DNA of 64,000 nucleotides from AG41 sp035943095 (GTDB lineage: Bacteria; Gemmatimonadota; Gemmatimonadetes; Gemmatimonadales; GWC2-71-9), in NCBI GenBank assembly GCA_035943095.1, contig DASZCN010000101.1, forward strand, positions 1 to 64,000, read 5' to 3'. Every line of letters begins with the position of its first letter. The stretch's first letter is position 1. Positions 8,285 to 16,870 of the stretch are shown here, piece by piece. A program made the position numbers and the translations under genes. The notes beneath the pieces were generated by a model, which was not told where the DNA came from, did not search any database, and was given only the letters and a program-made list of their open reading frames with translations.

Positions 8285-9101
8285 GGACGGGGGGCGTAGT
8301 CGCCGGCACCGGCTCCGGTGCTCGCAGCCGTGCCATCACGATCAGCCCCGCGACGATCAGCAAGATGCTCGTCAGCTGCGCGAGGGTAAACGCTCCGAGC
8401 AAGCGGTCGTCCTTCGCGCGGACCATCTCGATGAGGAACCGTTCCGTCCCCGCCAGCACGAGGTAAACGCCGAAGCGCCAGCCCACGGCGTGCCGGTGGC
8501 CGCGCAACCGCCAGAGCCACGCGAACGCGATCAGCATGAGCGCCGTTTCGTAGATCTGAGTGGGGTGGACGGCGACGATGTCGGCGGGGTTCGCGCCCGG
8601 CGGGAACGGGACGTGCATTTGTCGCAGGTTCTCCACCGTGGTGGGCGGGAGACCCTCGGGGAACTTCATCGCCCACGGCAGGTTGGACGGAATTCCATAG
8701 TCGTCATTCACGAGGAAGCAGCCCACGCGCCCGAGCGCATACCCAAGCGCCAGCGGCGCGGCGGTGAGCTCCATGGTCCAGCGCGCCGGCACCCGTTTCC
8801 ACCACCCCATCGCGAGCACACCCGCTACACCGCCGAGAAATCCGCCGTACCAGACGAAGCCCCCGCGCCGGAACAAGGCGTCCCACTCGCCGGTCAGCAG
8901 CACGTACCAGATCTTGGCGCCGACGATTCCCCCTACCACGGCGGCGAAGACGATGTCGGCGGCGTAATCCTGGTTCATGCCGCGGCGCTGGAGGTCGACC
9001 TGGATGGCCCATGCGGCCATGAGAAACGCGATCATCATCATGATGCCGTAGCCGGTGATGGTGATCGGCCCCAGGTGAAACGAAAGCGGATAGATCGTCA
9101 T
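8244..9101 (-). CDS. lgt: Prolipoprotein diacylglyceryl transferase
   Basis: 285 aa from the ATG at 9101 (overlapping the tsaD stop as ATGA). Lgt moves diacylglycerol from phosphatidylglycerol to the lipobox cysteine of prolipoproteins in the inner membrane. Around seven membrane segments are visible; conserved pieces are YGGFLGG, the Lgt signature around GRVGCFLVNDDYG, and HPTQIYE. The longer upstream reading is a shadow of tsaD. It is the last gene of the long minus-strand run and converges on the iron permease gene. Confidence 0.93.
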   Translation of the reverse strand: MTIYPLSFHLGPITITGYGIMMMIAFLMAAWAIQVDLQRRGMNQDYAADIVFAAVVGGIVGAKIWYVLLTGEWDALFRRGGFVWYGGFLGGVAGVLAMGWWKRVPARWTMELTAAPLALGYALGRVGCFLVNDDYGIPSNLPWAMKFPEGLPPTTVENLRQMHVPFPPGANPADIVAVHPTQIYETALMLIAFAWLWRLRGHRHAVGWRFGVYLVLAGTERFLIEMVRAKDDRLLGAFTLAQLTSILLIVAGLIVMARLRAPEPVPATTPPVLRGTTAVDPARSG

Positions 9102-10150
9102 GAGCGCGCGGTGCGGGGGGTGAAGGGAGGGGGGGCGGGCTCCATGCCCGGCAGCGGCAGATCGGCCTTCGCATCGAGTGTCCAGTCGCTCGTCTCGCCA
9201 TTGTTCAGCCGATGCCATCCGGCCCGAGCGATCATCGCGGCGTTGTCGGTGTTCAAGCGCGGGCTCGCGACCGCCACGCGCGCGAGCCCACTCAGTCGCC
9301 GGGCGCTGAGTTCGGCGAGGGCCCGACTGCACGCGACGCCGCCGCCCAATAGCGCCGTGCGATAACCCGTGGCCCGAACCGCACGCTCCAGCTTCGTCAC
9401 GAGCACATCCAGCACGGCGTCCTGGAACGCGCGAGCCAGATGCGGCCGGTCGCGCTCGAGGTCGGCACTCCCGCGCACGGCGTGGAGGACGGCCGTCTTG
9501 AGTCCGGAAAACGAAAACTCGTACCCGTCGTCTTTCATCGGGCGGGGGAACGTGAAGCGGGCGGGATCCCCGTCGGCCGCCAGCCGCTCGATCGCGGGAC
9601 CTCCCGGATATTCCAGCCCGAGCAGGGTGGCGACCTTGTCGAACGCTTCGCCGGCGGCGTCGTCACGGGTCGCCCCGAGCAGGCGGTAGCGGCCCCACGC
9701 GGGGACGTCGAGCAGCATCGTGTGGCCGCCCGACACGAGCAGCGCCACGAACGGAGGGGCGAGGTCGGGATCCTCGATGGCGGGCGCGAACAGGTGTCCC
9801 TCCATGTGGTGGACCCCGATCAGCCGGCGCCCGCCCGCATACGCCAGCGCCTTGGCGTACACCACACCCACGAGCAGCGCACCGACGAGCCCCGGTCCCT
9901 GCGTCACCGCCACCGCGTCCACGGCGCTCCAGGCGAGCCCCGCCTCGGCGAGGGCGCGATCCACCACCGCCGGGAGGGCGGCCAGATGCGCCCGGCTGGC
10001 GAGCTCCGGCACCACGCCGCCGAACACGCGGTGGATGTCCTGTGACAGGATGACCAAGCCGGCGAGCTCGGGTCGTTGACGGTCACCGACCAGCACGGCC
10101 GCGGACGTCTCGTCGCACGACGTCTCGATCCCGAGAACCACGTCAGCCAC
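9098..10150 (-). CDS. tsaD: tRNA N6-adenosine threonylcarbamoyltransferase
   Basis: 350 aa. TsaD, with TsaB and TsaE, makes t6A37 on tRNAs that read ANN codons. The ASKHA fold is clear: GIETSCDETSAAV at the N terminus, TQGPGLVGALLVG, the iron-binding HHMEGH motif near residue 115, LVSGGHTML, and GEAFDKVATLLGL. The C-terminal LGGGVACSRAL segment is also conserved. Start ATG at 10150 overlaps the YbbR-like gene by eight bases. tsaB and tsaE are not in the window. Confidence 0.95.
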   Translation of the reverse strand: MADVVLGIETSCDETSAAVLVGDRQRPELAGLVILSQDIHRVFGGVVPELASRAHLAALPAVVDRALAEAGLAWSAVDAVAVTQGPGLVGALLVGVVYAKALAYAGGRRLIGVHHMEGHLFAPAIEDPDLAPPFVALLVSGGHTMLLDVPAWGRYRLLGATRDDAAGEAFDKVATLLGLEYPGGPAIERLAADGDPARFTFPRPMKDDGYEFSFSGLKTAVLHAVRGSADLERDRPHLARAFQDAVLDVLVTKLERAVRATGYRTALLGGGVACSRALAELSARRLSGLARVAVASPRLNTDNAAMIARAGWHRLNNGETSDWTLDAKADLPLPGMEPAPPPFTPRTARS

Positions 10151-11078
10151 GGCCGGTCTTGCGCCTCAACGACACGGAGTCCGGCACCGCGCGTGCGACG
10201 ATTCCCGGCGGCGCGCTGACGGTGAGCCTGGCGTACCCCCCCGGTCCCGCCTTGCCGACGAGGTGCGCCACCACGCGTACACTGTCCCGGGTGAGCGTGT
10301 TTACTCGCGATTCGGGGCCGCGTACGGTGACTGCCACGCGCTCGGGGGAGAGCAGGAAGCCGGTGAACCCCGACGCGGCCGTCGTGATCGACACGCCCCC
10401 GATCGAGCGCTCGATAATGGCGGTCACCTCGCCCGCCATACGAACCGCCTTTGGCGTGATGCGGACCGGGCCGAGGGGGGCGGTGTCGATCGGGACGGTC
10501 TGGAAAAACGGGCCGTTGACGCTCGAGATGACCGTAGGCAAGGTGGTGACCGAGTCGATCCCGACCAGACTCTTCTCCGGTCCGATCAAGCGCGCCAGGC
10601 TCGGCGTGATAGAGAGCCCACGCACCACATATCCGGACTCCGCTTCCACCTTCACGCGGGGGACGATGCGCACATCTCTATGGGTCACCGAATCGAGCAG
10701 GATATCGACGTCGCGCGGCCGGATGTCCGCGACTTGCACATCGATGCCCTTGGGCAGCTCGATGTCGGCCGGTCCGAGCTCGACGCGCCACAGCGAGGCG
10801 GAGAACGTGTCCGGGATGGCTTTATGGATCGCGCGGGGGAACGAACGCAGCTTGAGAATCTCGCTGCCCTTTCCCGTGAGCACGACCATCACGCCCGCCG
10901 GCTGTTGCCGTACGGTCCGACCGGGAGGCACGGTGACCACGAGGCGCATGGCGAAGGCTTGCGACAGCGGTTGCTGGGCCGCCACCGCGATGTACAGCAT
11001 GATGGCGAAGAACCCGGCCGCCAGCTTGATCGGCCAGTTGCGGACGAGGACCTGTGCGATGCTAGCGCGCTGGCTCAT
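10143..11078 (-). CDS. YbbR-like domain protein
   Basis: 311 aa. One membrane segment near residues 14-34 (WPIKLAAGFFAIMLYIAVAA) is followed by three or four repeats of the YbbR fold, each an all-beta unit of about 80 residues with V-x-G-P or LTGKGSE-type turns. YbbR/CdaR proteins in Firmicutes regulate the c-di-AMP cyclase CdaA; no disA/cdaA gene is adjacent here, so the role is open. It overlaps the tlpA-like gene upstream by 17 bases and tsaD downstream. Confidence 0.75.
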   Translation of the reverse strand: MSQRASIAQVLVRNWPIKLAAGFFAIMLYIAVAAQQPLSQAFAMRLVVTVPPGRTVRQQPAGVMVVLTGKGSEILKLRSFPRAIHKAIPDTFSASLWRVELGPADIELPKGIDVQVADIRPRDVDILLDSVTHRDVRIVPRVKVEAESGYVVRGLSITPSLARLIGPEKSLVGIDSVTTLPTVISSVNGPFFQTVPIDTAPLGPVRITPKAVRMAGEVTAIIERSIGGVSITTAASGFTGFLLSPERVAVTVRGPESRVNTLTRDSVRVVAHLVGKAGPGGYARLTVSAPPGIVARAVPDSVSLRRKTGRG

Positions 11079-11604
11079 CGAGCAGCCGCCGGACGAGGGT
11101 TTCGTTCACCGGGCCGTCCCACTCCGAAGCGCCGATCACCTTCTTGATAATCACGCCGTCGCGGTTGATCACCCAGCTCTCGGGCACGCCCGTGGCCTGG
11201 TAGTCCCGCTTGATGGCCCCGGTCTGGTCGTGCAGGATGGCGAAGGTGAGTCCCAGCTCGCGCGCGAACGCGGCCACCACGGAGTCGCCGTCTTCATCGA
11301 TGCTCACGGATACCACCCGGAAATCGGTTCCGGAGAGACGCCGGTGCAGGCGCTCCAGCGACGGCATCTCGACTCGGCACGGTTGGCACCAGGTTGCCCA
11401 GACGTTCAGGAGCAGGACCTTGCCGCGATAGTCCGCGAGCGTCATTGCCCGGCCGGTTGACAGGTCCTTGGCGCGGAATTCCGGCGCCGTCGAGCCCACG
11501 CCCACGAGGTCGATTTGCGGGCGGATCTTGATCACGAGGGCGGTGCCGAACACCAGCGCCATCGCCACGCCGATCCCGACCGTCCACTGCCGCGGCGACG
11601 TCAT
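11062..11604 (-). CDS. TlpA-like membrane-anchored thioredoxin
   Basis: 180 aa from the ATG at 11604, preferred over 11619 because it overlaps the rpe stop (ATGA). An N-terminal membrane segment (about 8-27) anchors a periplasmic thioredoxin fold with active site WCQPC (Cys73, Cys76), VVSVSIDEDG and the cis-Pro loop in ATGVPESWVI. TlpA/ResA/CcmG-like proteins reduce disulfides, for example during cytochrome c maturation; this genome uses c-type cytochromes nearby. The precise client is not shown. Confidence 0.85.
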   Translation of the reverse strand: MTSPRQWTVGIGVAMALVFGTALVIKIRPQIDLVGVGSTAPEFRAKDLSTGRAMTLADYRGKVLLLNVWATWCQPCRVEMPSLERLHRRLSGTDFRVVSVSIDEDGDSVVAAFARELGLTFAILHDQTGAIKRDYQATGVPESWVINRDGVIIKKVIGASEWDGPVNETLVRRLLDEPAR

Positions 11605-12272
11605 ACCGTCACCAGGCATCGCCGTCGTAACGCCTGAACCTCCGCGGCTGGGTCGCCGCTCGTGAAGATCGCATTGCCCGCGACGAACGTGTCTGCCCCG
11701 GCGGCATGCGCCGCCGCGATCGTCTGACCCGTGATCCCGCCGTCTACTTCGAGAAATGCCCGCGAGCCGCGCTCGCTCAAGAGCTCTCGCGCGCGCCGGA
11801 TCTTATCGTTCCCGGTGGGCAGGTAGGTCTGCCCGCCGAAGCCCGGATTCACCGTCATCACTAGCAGCACATCGAGGTCGGCCACGACCTCCTCCGCGAG
11901 CGCCAAGGGCGAGCCGGGGTTGAGTGCCAGACCTGCGAGCATGCCGTGCGCGCGAACCGCGGCGAGCTGGCGCTGAACGTGGACGGTCGCCTCCGGGTGA
12001 AACGTGAAGATCGATGCCCCCGCCTCGGCGAACGATTCGATGTACCGCTCCGGCTCGACCACCATCAGGTGTACGTCCAACGGTTTATCGGTCAGCCCGC
12101 GCAAGGCCTCGATCATGTTTGCCCCGAACGTGATGTTCGGCACGAAGCGACCGTCCATCACGTCGACGTGGAGCCAATCGGCTCCCCCGGCGATCACTTG
12201 CGCGACCTGTTCGGCCAGGCGCGTCAGGTCTGCCGACAGGACGCTGGGCACGATACGGATCCCGTTGGTCAT
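11601..12272 (-). CDS. rpe: Ribulose-phosphate 3-epimerase
   Basis: 223 aa from the ATG at 12272, linked to the PASTA gene by TGATG. The enzyme interconverts ribulose 5-phosphate and xylulose 5-phosphate in the pentose phosphate pathway. TIM-barrel landmarks: IVPSVLSADLTRL, metal-binding DVMDGRFVPNITFG, DVHLMVVEPERYI, MTVNPGFGGQ, and EVDGGITGQT with the phosphate-binding end VAGNAIF. Full length. The longer ORF to 13016 is antisense-shadow sequence. Confidence 0.95.
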   Translation of the reverse strand: MTNGIRIVPSVLSADLTRLAEQVAQVIAGGADWLHVDVMDGRFVPNITFGANMIEALRGLTDKPLDVHLMVVEPERYIESFAEAGASIFTFHPEATVHVQRQLAAVRAHGMLAGLALNPGSPLALAEEVVADLDVLLVMTVNPGFGGQTYLPTGNDKIRRARELLSERGSRAFLEVDGGITGQTIAAAHAAGADTFVAGNAIFTSGDPAAEVQALRRRCLVTV

Positions 12273-13051
12273 CACGGACTCCGCGCAACGACGATGTCGA
12301 CGACCGTTGCCGGCGAGGCGAGCGTGCCCGCCGCCGGTTTTTGCGCCACGACCGTGCCCGGGTTGGCGTCGCCCGTCCGCCGCCGCGTCACCGTACCCAG
12401 CTCCAGACCGTCCAGCTCGAGCCGCGTGCGGGCGTCCGCCTGCGACAAGCCGAGCAAGTCCGGCACCGCGATCGTCGGGGCGCCGCGGCTGACGACGACC
12501 GTGACCGGCGCCCCGGGACTCAGCACCGTCGTCGCCGCGGGCCGCGTCAGCATCACCACCCCGGGTGGGGCGGCAGCCTGCACGGACTCGACGGCCGCCA
12601 CCGTAAGCCCCGCCGCCGTGATCAGGCGCTGCGCCAGCGGGCCCTCCAGCCCCACAAGGTCCGGCACCGCAATCTTGGGGGGACCCTCGCTCGACACCAG
12701 GGTCACCCGCAACCCCGCGGGCGCGGTGACGCCGGGCGGAGGGTCCTGCCAGATGATCACTCCCTGGGGTGCCGTTGGATGGGGCTCGGTCCCGCCGTCT
12801 TGGACCTGCAAACCCGCCTGGCGAAGCTGGGTCGATGCTTCTTGCAGGGATAACCCGAGCACACGAGGCACGACTCCGTGCCGCGTCAAGAGCGGGGCGG
12901 GAAAGAGTACCAGGTATGCAGTGAGGTAGCCGCCGAGCAGTGCGCCGAGCAGTGCCAGTGCCCAGCGCCGCGCCCCCAAAGCGGATACCTCCGGCAGCGT
13001 CCATGGGAGCTTCCATTCGTGCACCGGCGGAATATGACGACGGAAGCGCAT
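12272..13051 (-). CDS. Membrane-anchored protein with three PASTA domains
   Basis: 259 aa from the ATG at 13051 (TGATG with rsmB). A short cytoplasmic N-terminus is followed by one membrane segment (about 30-50) and three PASTA repeats of about 65 residues each, starting near VVPRVLGLS, IAVPDLVGLEG and IAVPDLLGLSQ. PASTA domains bind uncrosslinked peptidoglycan or muropeptides. There is no kinase or transpeptidase domain, so it is a stand-alone wall sensor or scaffold on the periplasmic side. Confidence 0.85.
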   Translation of the reverse strand: MRFRRHIPPVHEWKLPWTLPEVSALGARRWALALLGALLGGYLTAYLVLFPAPLLTRHGVVPRVLGLSLQEASTQLRQAGLQVQDGGTEPHPTAPQGVIIWQDPPPGVTAPAGLRVTLVSSEGPPKIAVPDLVGLEGPLAQRLITAAGLTVAAVESVQAAAPPGVVMLTRPAATTVLSPGAPVTVVVSRGAPTIAVPDLLGLSQADARTRLELDGLELGTVTRRRTGDANPGTVVAQKPAAGTLASPATVVDIVVARSP

Positions 13052-14289
13052 CAGCTTGGTCGCATCAGCCGCGCGGCGTACGCGCCATCGGTACCATGGC
13101 GCTGTGGCAGCGTCTGGAAGTCGCCGTCCGGCGTGAGCAGGGCAGCCGGCACCGCTCCTGCCGCGGGTGCACGGACGAAATGGGCGTGGCGAGCCAGAAA
13201 ATCGGTCACGATATCGCCGTTCTCCTCCGGTTCGAGAGAGCAGGTCGCGTAGACCAATAGTCCTCCCGGCTGCACCAGCTCCGCGCCTGCCGCGAGGAGC
13301 GCCTGCTGACCAGCGGCGGCCCGCCGGATCGTCCGCGGCGTGACGCGCCAGCGAGCATCGGGATGACGGGCCATGGTGCCCGTGGCGGAGCACGGCGCAT
13401 CCACGAGGACCGCCGAGAACGTTGCCGGCCGGAACGGAGCCGACAGAAGATCGGCGACGGCCAGGCGAATCGCCACTCCTGCCCGTTGTGCCGTCTCGCG
13501 TAGGGCGCCCAACCGTTCCAGGCGTGCCTCCCCGGCCAATACGCGCGCCCCACCCTGCTCGAGCCGCGTCGCCTTGCCGCCCGGAGCCGCACAGGCGTCA
13601 TACACCATCGTGCCCGGCGGAATCGCGGCGTAGCGGCAGAGGAGGGCGTGGGCGGGGTCTTGCACGACGAAGGCACCCTCCTGGAAGCCCGGCAGCGTAG
13701 CGGGGAGCAGTGAGCGGGGAGCGGTTCCCGCCTTTGTCACTTGAAGCCCCGCGCCATACGGCGCTTCTCGTACACCGAAACCCGCCTCTGTGAGCCGAGC
13801 CCGGAGAGTTTCGCTCGTCCACCGCACCGGCTGGAGGGTAAGCACGGGCCTGCTGTCGTTCCACGTCACGAGTCGCGCGGTCGCGTCGGCGCCGAAGTTT
13901 TTTTTCCAACGGGCCAGGAGCCAGTCCGGATGGGATGGTACCGTTCCCCGCTCCCCGCTCCCTGCGAGCTTCCTGAGCGCCTGGTTCACGTACTGCGCCC
14001 CGCCTTCACCCGCGATCTCCCGCGCCAAGTCCACGCTGGTCGAGACCGCCGCGTATGGCGGCACCCGCGTCAACGCACGCAGCTGATACACGCCGAGCCG
14101 CAAAACGTCGTGGAGGCGGGGATCGACGGTCTCGAGCGAGAGCGTCCGGTCGAGTTGAGCCCGGCGGCGCAACACCCCTGCGGCGAGCTCATAGGCGAGT
14201 CGCCGGTCTCGCTCCTTGAGGGGAGGCAGTGCGCCGTCGCGGGCCGCCTGAAACGTCGCCCCGGCGCGCACGGCGTCGAGGATCTGCAA
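13051..14289 (-). CDS. rsmB: 16S rRNA (cytosine-967-C5) methyltransferase
   Basis: 412 aa in the frame shown. An N-terminal NusB-like helical domain (about 1-130) is followed by a SAM methyltransferase with YDACAAPGGKAT (SAM binding), VDAPCSATGTMARHPDARW and the catalytic LVYATCSLEPEEN motif with the second cysteine. The start is uncertain: TTG at 14289 has no Shine-Dalgarno, and the frame stays open for a few codons upstream up to the thiG end. Two heptamer arrays lie inside the gene (13699-13724 and 13944-13965) and encode low-complexity linkers. An A8 run on the coding strand (13898-13905) is unusual here. Confidence 0.9.
   Translation of the reverse strand: MQILDAVRAGATFQAARDGALPPLKERDRRLAYELAAGVLRRRAQLDRTLSLETVDPRLHDVLRLGVYQLRALTRVPPYAAVSTSVDLAREIAGEGGAQYVNQALRKLAGSGERGTVPSHPDWLLARWKKNFGADATARLVTWNDSRPVLTLQPVRWTSETLRARLTEAGFGVREAPYGAGLQVTKAGTAPRSLLPATLPGFQEGAFVVQDPAHALLCRYAAIPPGTMVYDACAAPGGKATRLEQGGARVLAGEARLERLGALRETAQRAGVAIRLAVADLLSAPFRPATFSAVLVDAPCSATGTMARHPDARWRVTPRTIRRAAAGQQALLAAGAELVQPGGLLVYATCSLEPEENGDIVTDFLARHAHFVRAPAAGAVPAALLTPDGDFQTLPQRHGTDGAYAARLMRPS
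13699..13724. repeat. Heptamer array inside rsmB (AGCGGGG units)
   Basis: About 3.7 tandem copies of a 7-bp unit, AGCGGGG with one AGCAGTG variant. It is inside the rsmB frame, where it encodes part of a loop between the N-terminal and methyltransferase regions. It is in opposite orientation to the second array 220 bp away. Confidence 0.7.
13944..13965. repeat. Second heptamer array inside rsmB (CTCCCCG units)
   Basis: About three tandem copies of the same heptamer family on the other strand (CTCCCCG is the reverse of CGGGGAG). In frame; encodes a GSGERGTV linker. Confidence 0.65.
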
Positions 14290-14317
14290 GGCCGCACGAC
14301 GGGCGGCGGTGGCGTCT

Positions 14318-15115
14318 TTAATCCAGCATTCCTTCGAGCGGCGAGGATGGTACGGCGACCTCGCGTCTCGGCATGCGACCGGCCAGATAGGCGCTGCGCC
14401 CGGCTTCGACCGCGAGCCGCATCGCGTGCGCCATGGTCACCGGGTCGCGAGCCGCAGCGAGCGCGGTGTTCATGAGGATGCCGTCCACGCCCTGCTCCAT
14501 CGTCAGGCACGCGTCCGAGGCCGTCCCGACGCCGGCGTCTACCACGACCGGCACCTTCAGACGACGCTTGATCGTCCGCACGCCGTACGGGTTCAGCAGC
14601 CCGAGCCCGCTTCCGATCGGCGAAGCCAACGGCATCACGGCGGCGCAGCCGGCCTCCTCGAGCCGCAGGGCGGTCACGAGGTCTTCGTTGGTGTACGCGA
14701 GCACCTGGAACCCCTCCCGCACCAGGGTGCGCGCCGCGTCGAGCAGGCCCTGAACGTCGGGAAGCAGCGTCTCCTGATCGCCGATCACCTCGAGCTTGAC
14801 GAACTCGTTGAACCCAGCCTCACGCGCCAAGCGCGCGTACCGGACGGCGTCTTGCGCCGTGTAGCAGCCCGCCGTATTCGCCAGCAGGAAGTATTTCCGG
14901 GAATCAAGATGGTGGAGGACGCCCGCTTCCTTGCTGCGGTCCAGGTCTACGCGCCTGACTGCGACGGTGACGATCTCCGCGCCCGACGCCTCGATGGCGC
15001 GGACCATCGTTTCATTGTCACGGTATTTCCCGGTCCCGACCATCAGGCGAGATTGAAACGTGCGCCCGCCGACGGTGAAGGGTGTGTCCCGGAGCGTTTC
15101 TACAGCGCTCGTCAT
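14318..15115 (-). CDS. thiG: Thiazole synthase
   Basis: 265 aa. ThiG builds the thiazole phosphate of thiamine from deoxyxylulose phosphate, dehydroglycine and ThiS-thiocarboxylate. Schiff-base lysine is in EFVKLEVIGD; other landmarks are SRLMVGTGKY, ANTAGCYTAQDAVRYARLAR, ASPIGSGLGL and PVVVDAGVGTASDA. Four bases after the thiS stop, 28 bases before the TTG of rsmB. The other thiazole genes (thiF, thiO/thiH) are not in the window. Confidence 0.96.
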   Translation of the reverse strand: MTSAVETLRDTPFTVGGRTFQSRLMVGTGKYRDNETMVRAIEASGAEIVTVAVRRVDLDRSKEAGVLHHLDSRKYFLLANTAGCYTAQDAVRYARLAREAGFNEFVKLEVIGDQETLLPDVQGLLDAARTLVREGFQVLAYTNEDLVTALRLEEAGCAAVMPLASPIGSGLGLLNPYGVRTIKRRLKVPVVVDAGVGTASDACLTMEQGVDGILMNTALAAARDPVTMAHAMRLAVEAGRSAYLAGRMPRREVAVPSSPLEGMLD

Positions 15116-15119
15116 GGCC

Positions 15120-15332
15120 TCAACCCCCTCCGACGAAATGCACCAATTCGATCGAATCCCCTTCGGTGACGGTCACGTCAGAGAGGCGGGGCCGTCGTAC
15201 GATGGCGCGGTTATGCTCGACCACGACGACGCGGGGATCGAGCTCGAGCGACGCGAGCAGCTCGAGCAGGGTGGCGCCGGCGGCCACGGTCCGCCGCTCC
15301 CCGTTGATCATGACGTCGATGGTATCGCTCAC
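15120..15332 (-). CDS. thiS: Sulfur carrier protein ThiS
   Basis: 70 aa from the GTG at 15332 (GTGA with the thiE-like gene). Beta-grasp carrier that is adenylated and thiocarboxylated on its C-terminal glycine to feed sulfur to ThiG. The sequence has INGERRTVAAGATLLELL at the start and ends VHFVGGG; the usual end is GG, so one extra glycine is present. Placement between thiE-like and thiG supports the call. Confidence 0.93.
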   Translation of the reverse strand: MSDTIDVMINGERRTVAAGATLLELLASLELDPRVVVVEHNRAIVRRPRLSDVTVTEGDSIELVHFVGGG

Positions 15333-15949
15333 CCGTTCAACTCCTCGAGCATCCGCCGTGCGGCACCCGCTGGATCCGCGACATCCCACAGCGCGCGTAT
15401 CGCCGCCACGCCATACGCCCCCGTGTCTCTCACGGCCGGGACCCGCTCGGCGGTCACTCCACCGATGGCGATCGTCTTGATCCCGAGCCGGGCGATTAGG
15501 CCGAGCCGTGCGGTGCCGAGCGGCTCGCGGCCCGGATGCGTCGGGGTGATAAACACCGGCCCTACTACAAGATAGTCGGCGCCCGCGGCGCGCGCGGCCT
15601 CGGCTTCAGCCAAATCGTGCACCGACTTGCCGATCCACCACCCAGCCTCGAGACGGCGGGCGTCCTCGATTGCGAGGCTCGACTGCCCGAGCTGCACTCC
15701 GGCCGCGCCGATCGCGAGCGCCACGTCGAGGCGGTCGTTGACGAATAGACGGCTAGGCGGATAGACGGATAGGCGGTTAGCCAACTCGAAATGCTCCAGG
15801 CCCGAGAGCGTGCGTCCGCGCGCGTGCAGCGCCAGGTCCGCCCCGGCGGTTCCGGCGAGTTGCCGGGCGATCTCGCCCACGTCCGGTCGGCGGGCGACGC
15901 GTTCGTCTGTGATGGCATGGAGGCGCGGGAGCGCGGCAGGAGACTTCAC
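15329..15949 (-). CDS. thiE: ThiE/TenI-family protein (thiamine phosphate synthase or thiazole tautomerase)
   Basis: 206 aa from the GTG at 15949, overlapping the fmt stop. TIM barrel of the ThiE/TenI family: FVNDRLDVALAIGAAGVQLGQ, SVHDLAEA, DYLVVGPVFITPTHPG and AIGGVTAERV. The early strand that in ThiE reads QLREK here reads LALHARGRTLSG, so the usual pyrophosphate/pyrimidine contacts are changed; TenI (thiazole tautomerase, acting on the ThiG product) is a real alternative. Both fit a gene next to thiS-thiG. An octamer array (15744-15782) is part of the frame and encodes LSVYPPSRL. Confidence 0.75.
   Translation of the reverse strand: MKSPAALPRLHAITDERVARRPDVGEIARQLAGTAGADLALHARGRTLSGLEHFELANRLSVYPPSRLFVNDRLDVALAIGAAGVQLGQSSLAIEDARRLEAGWWIGKSVHDLAEAEAARAAGADYLVVGPVFITPTHPGREPLGTARLGLIARLGIKTIAIGGVTAERVPAVRDTGAYGVAAIRALWDVADPAGAARRMLEELNG
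15744..15782. repeat. Octamer array inside the thiE-like gene (GATAGRCG units)
   Basis: Almost five tandem copies of an 8-bp unit with consensus GATAGRCG; much less GC-rich at third codon positions than the flanks. It lies within a conserved part of the barrel without disturbing the frame, so it has been accommodated as coding sequence. Confidence 0.7.
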
Positions 15950-16869
15950 GTGAATCGCTGACCCGCTGTGGCTCCCCGCCCGCGCAGCCAGTCGACGGCG
16001 GCCATCCGAGCCTTGCCCGAGGCTTGTACTTCATCGATGGCCACCGCGCCTTGCCCGGTGGCAATCCGTAATCCGCCGTCCCTCGACCGTATCTCGCCGG
16101 GCGCGCCTCGCCCCTCCGTCACGCGCGCGCCGAACAGCTTCACCTCACGCCCGTCGAGCACCGTCCACGCCCCCGGCGCGGGGTCGAAGGCGCGGATCAC
16201 GCGCGCCACGCGCTCGGCAGGGTCGCTCCAGGAGATGCGCCTCGTCTCCCGCGTCACCTTCGGGGCGTAGCTCGCCCGCGAGTCGTCTTGCCGTCGAGGC
16301 CTGACCTGGTTGGTCTCGAGGAGCGCGAGCGCTTCGACGAGCGCCTGAGCGCCCATCTCGGAGAGATGCTCAGACAGCTCGCCGCCCGTGATGTCGGGAC
16401 CGATGTGGTCGGGGATCTGGAGCAGGATCGGGCCCGAGTCGAGGCCCGCCTCCATTTGCATGATTGTGACGCCGGTCTGCGGCAGTCCGTTCAGGATCGC
16501 CCACTCGATCGGCGCCGCACCACGCAGCTCCGGGAGGAGCGAAGGATGGACGTTGAGCATCCCGTGCCGGGGCAGGGCGAGGAGCTCCGGTGCGAGGATG
16601 TGGCCGTAGGCGACCACCACGCCGACATCTGGCGCGAGCGCCCGCAGGCGCGCGAGAAACTCGGCGCCCGTAGGACGCTCGGGTTGCAGCAGGGGCACGT
16701 CTTCGGCTTGAGCGGCAACCTTGACGGGCGGGGCGACGGCCTCCGAGCGAGAGCGACCCTGCGGCTTGTCGGGCCGAGTGACGGCCGCGACGACGTCGAA
16801 CCCCTCGCCCAGCAGGGCCTGCAACGAAGGGACCGCGAACTCCGGGGTTCCGAAGAAGGCCACGCGCAC
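15946..16869 (-). CDS. fmt: Methionyl-tRNA formyltransferase
   Basis: 307 aa. Formylates Met-tRNA for initiation using 10-formyl-THF. The formyltransferase domain (about 1-190) shows VAFFGTPEFAVPSL, the basic loop RPDKPQGR, the SLLPELRGAAPIEWAI core with LNVHPSLLP (His for catalysis), and a C-terminal OB-like tRNA-binding domain from about 205. One base separates it from def upstream, the classical def-fmt pair. Confidence 0.96.
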   Translation of the reverse strand: MRVAFFGTPEFAVPSLQALLGEGFDVVAAVTRPDKPQGRSRSEAVAPPVKVAAQAEDVPLLQPERPTGAEFLARLRALAPDVGVVVAYGHILAPELLALPRHGMLNVHPSLLPELRGAAPIEWAILNGLPQTGVTIMQMEAGLDSGPILLQIPDHIGPDITGGELSEHLSEMGAQALVEALALLETNQVRPRRQDDSRASYAPKVTRETRRISWSDPAERVARVIRAFDPAPGAWTVLDGREVKLFGARVTEGRGAPGEIRSRDGGLRIATGQGAVAIDEVQASGKARMAAVDWLRGRGATAGQRFT

Positions 16870-16870
16870 G

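Noticed and set aside
13898..13905. A8 run in rsmB as a programmed frameshift site
   Set aside because: No useful alternative frame product and no stimulator found; it probably simply codes for Lys-Lys-Asn.
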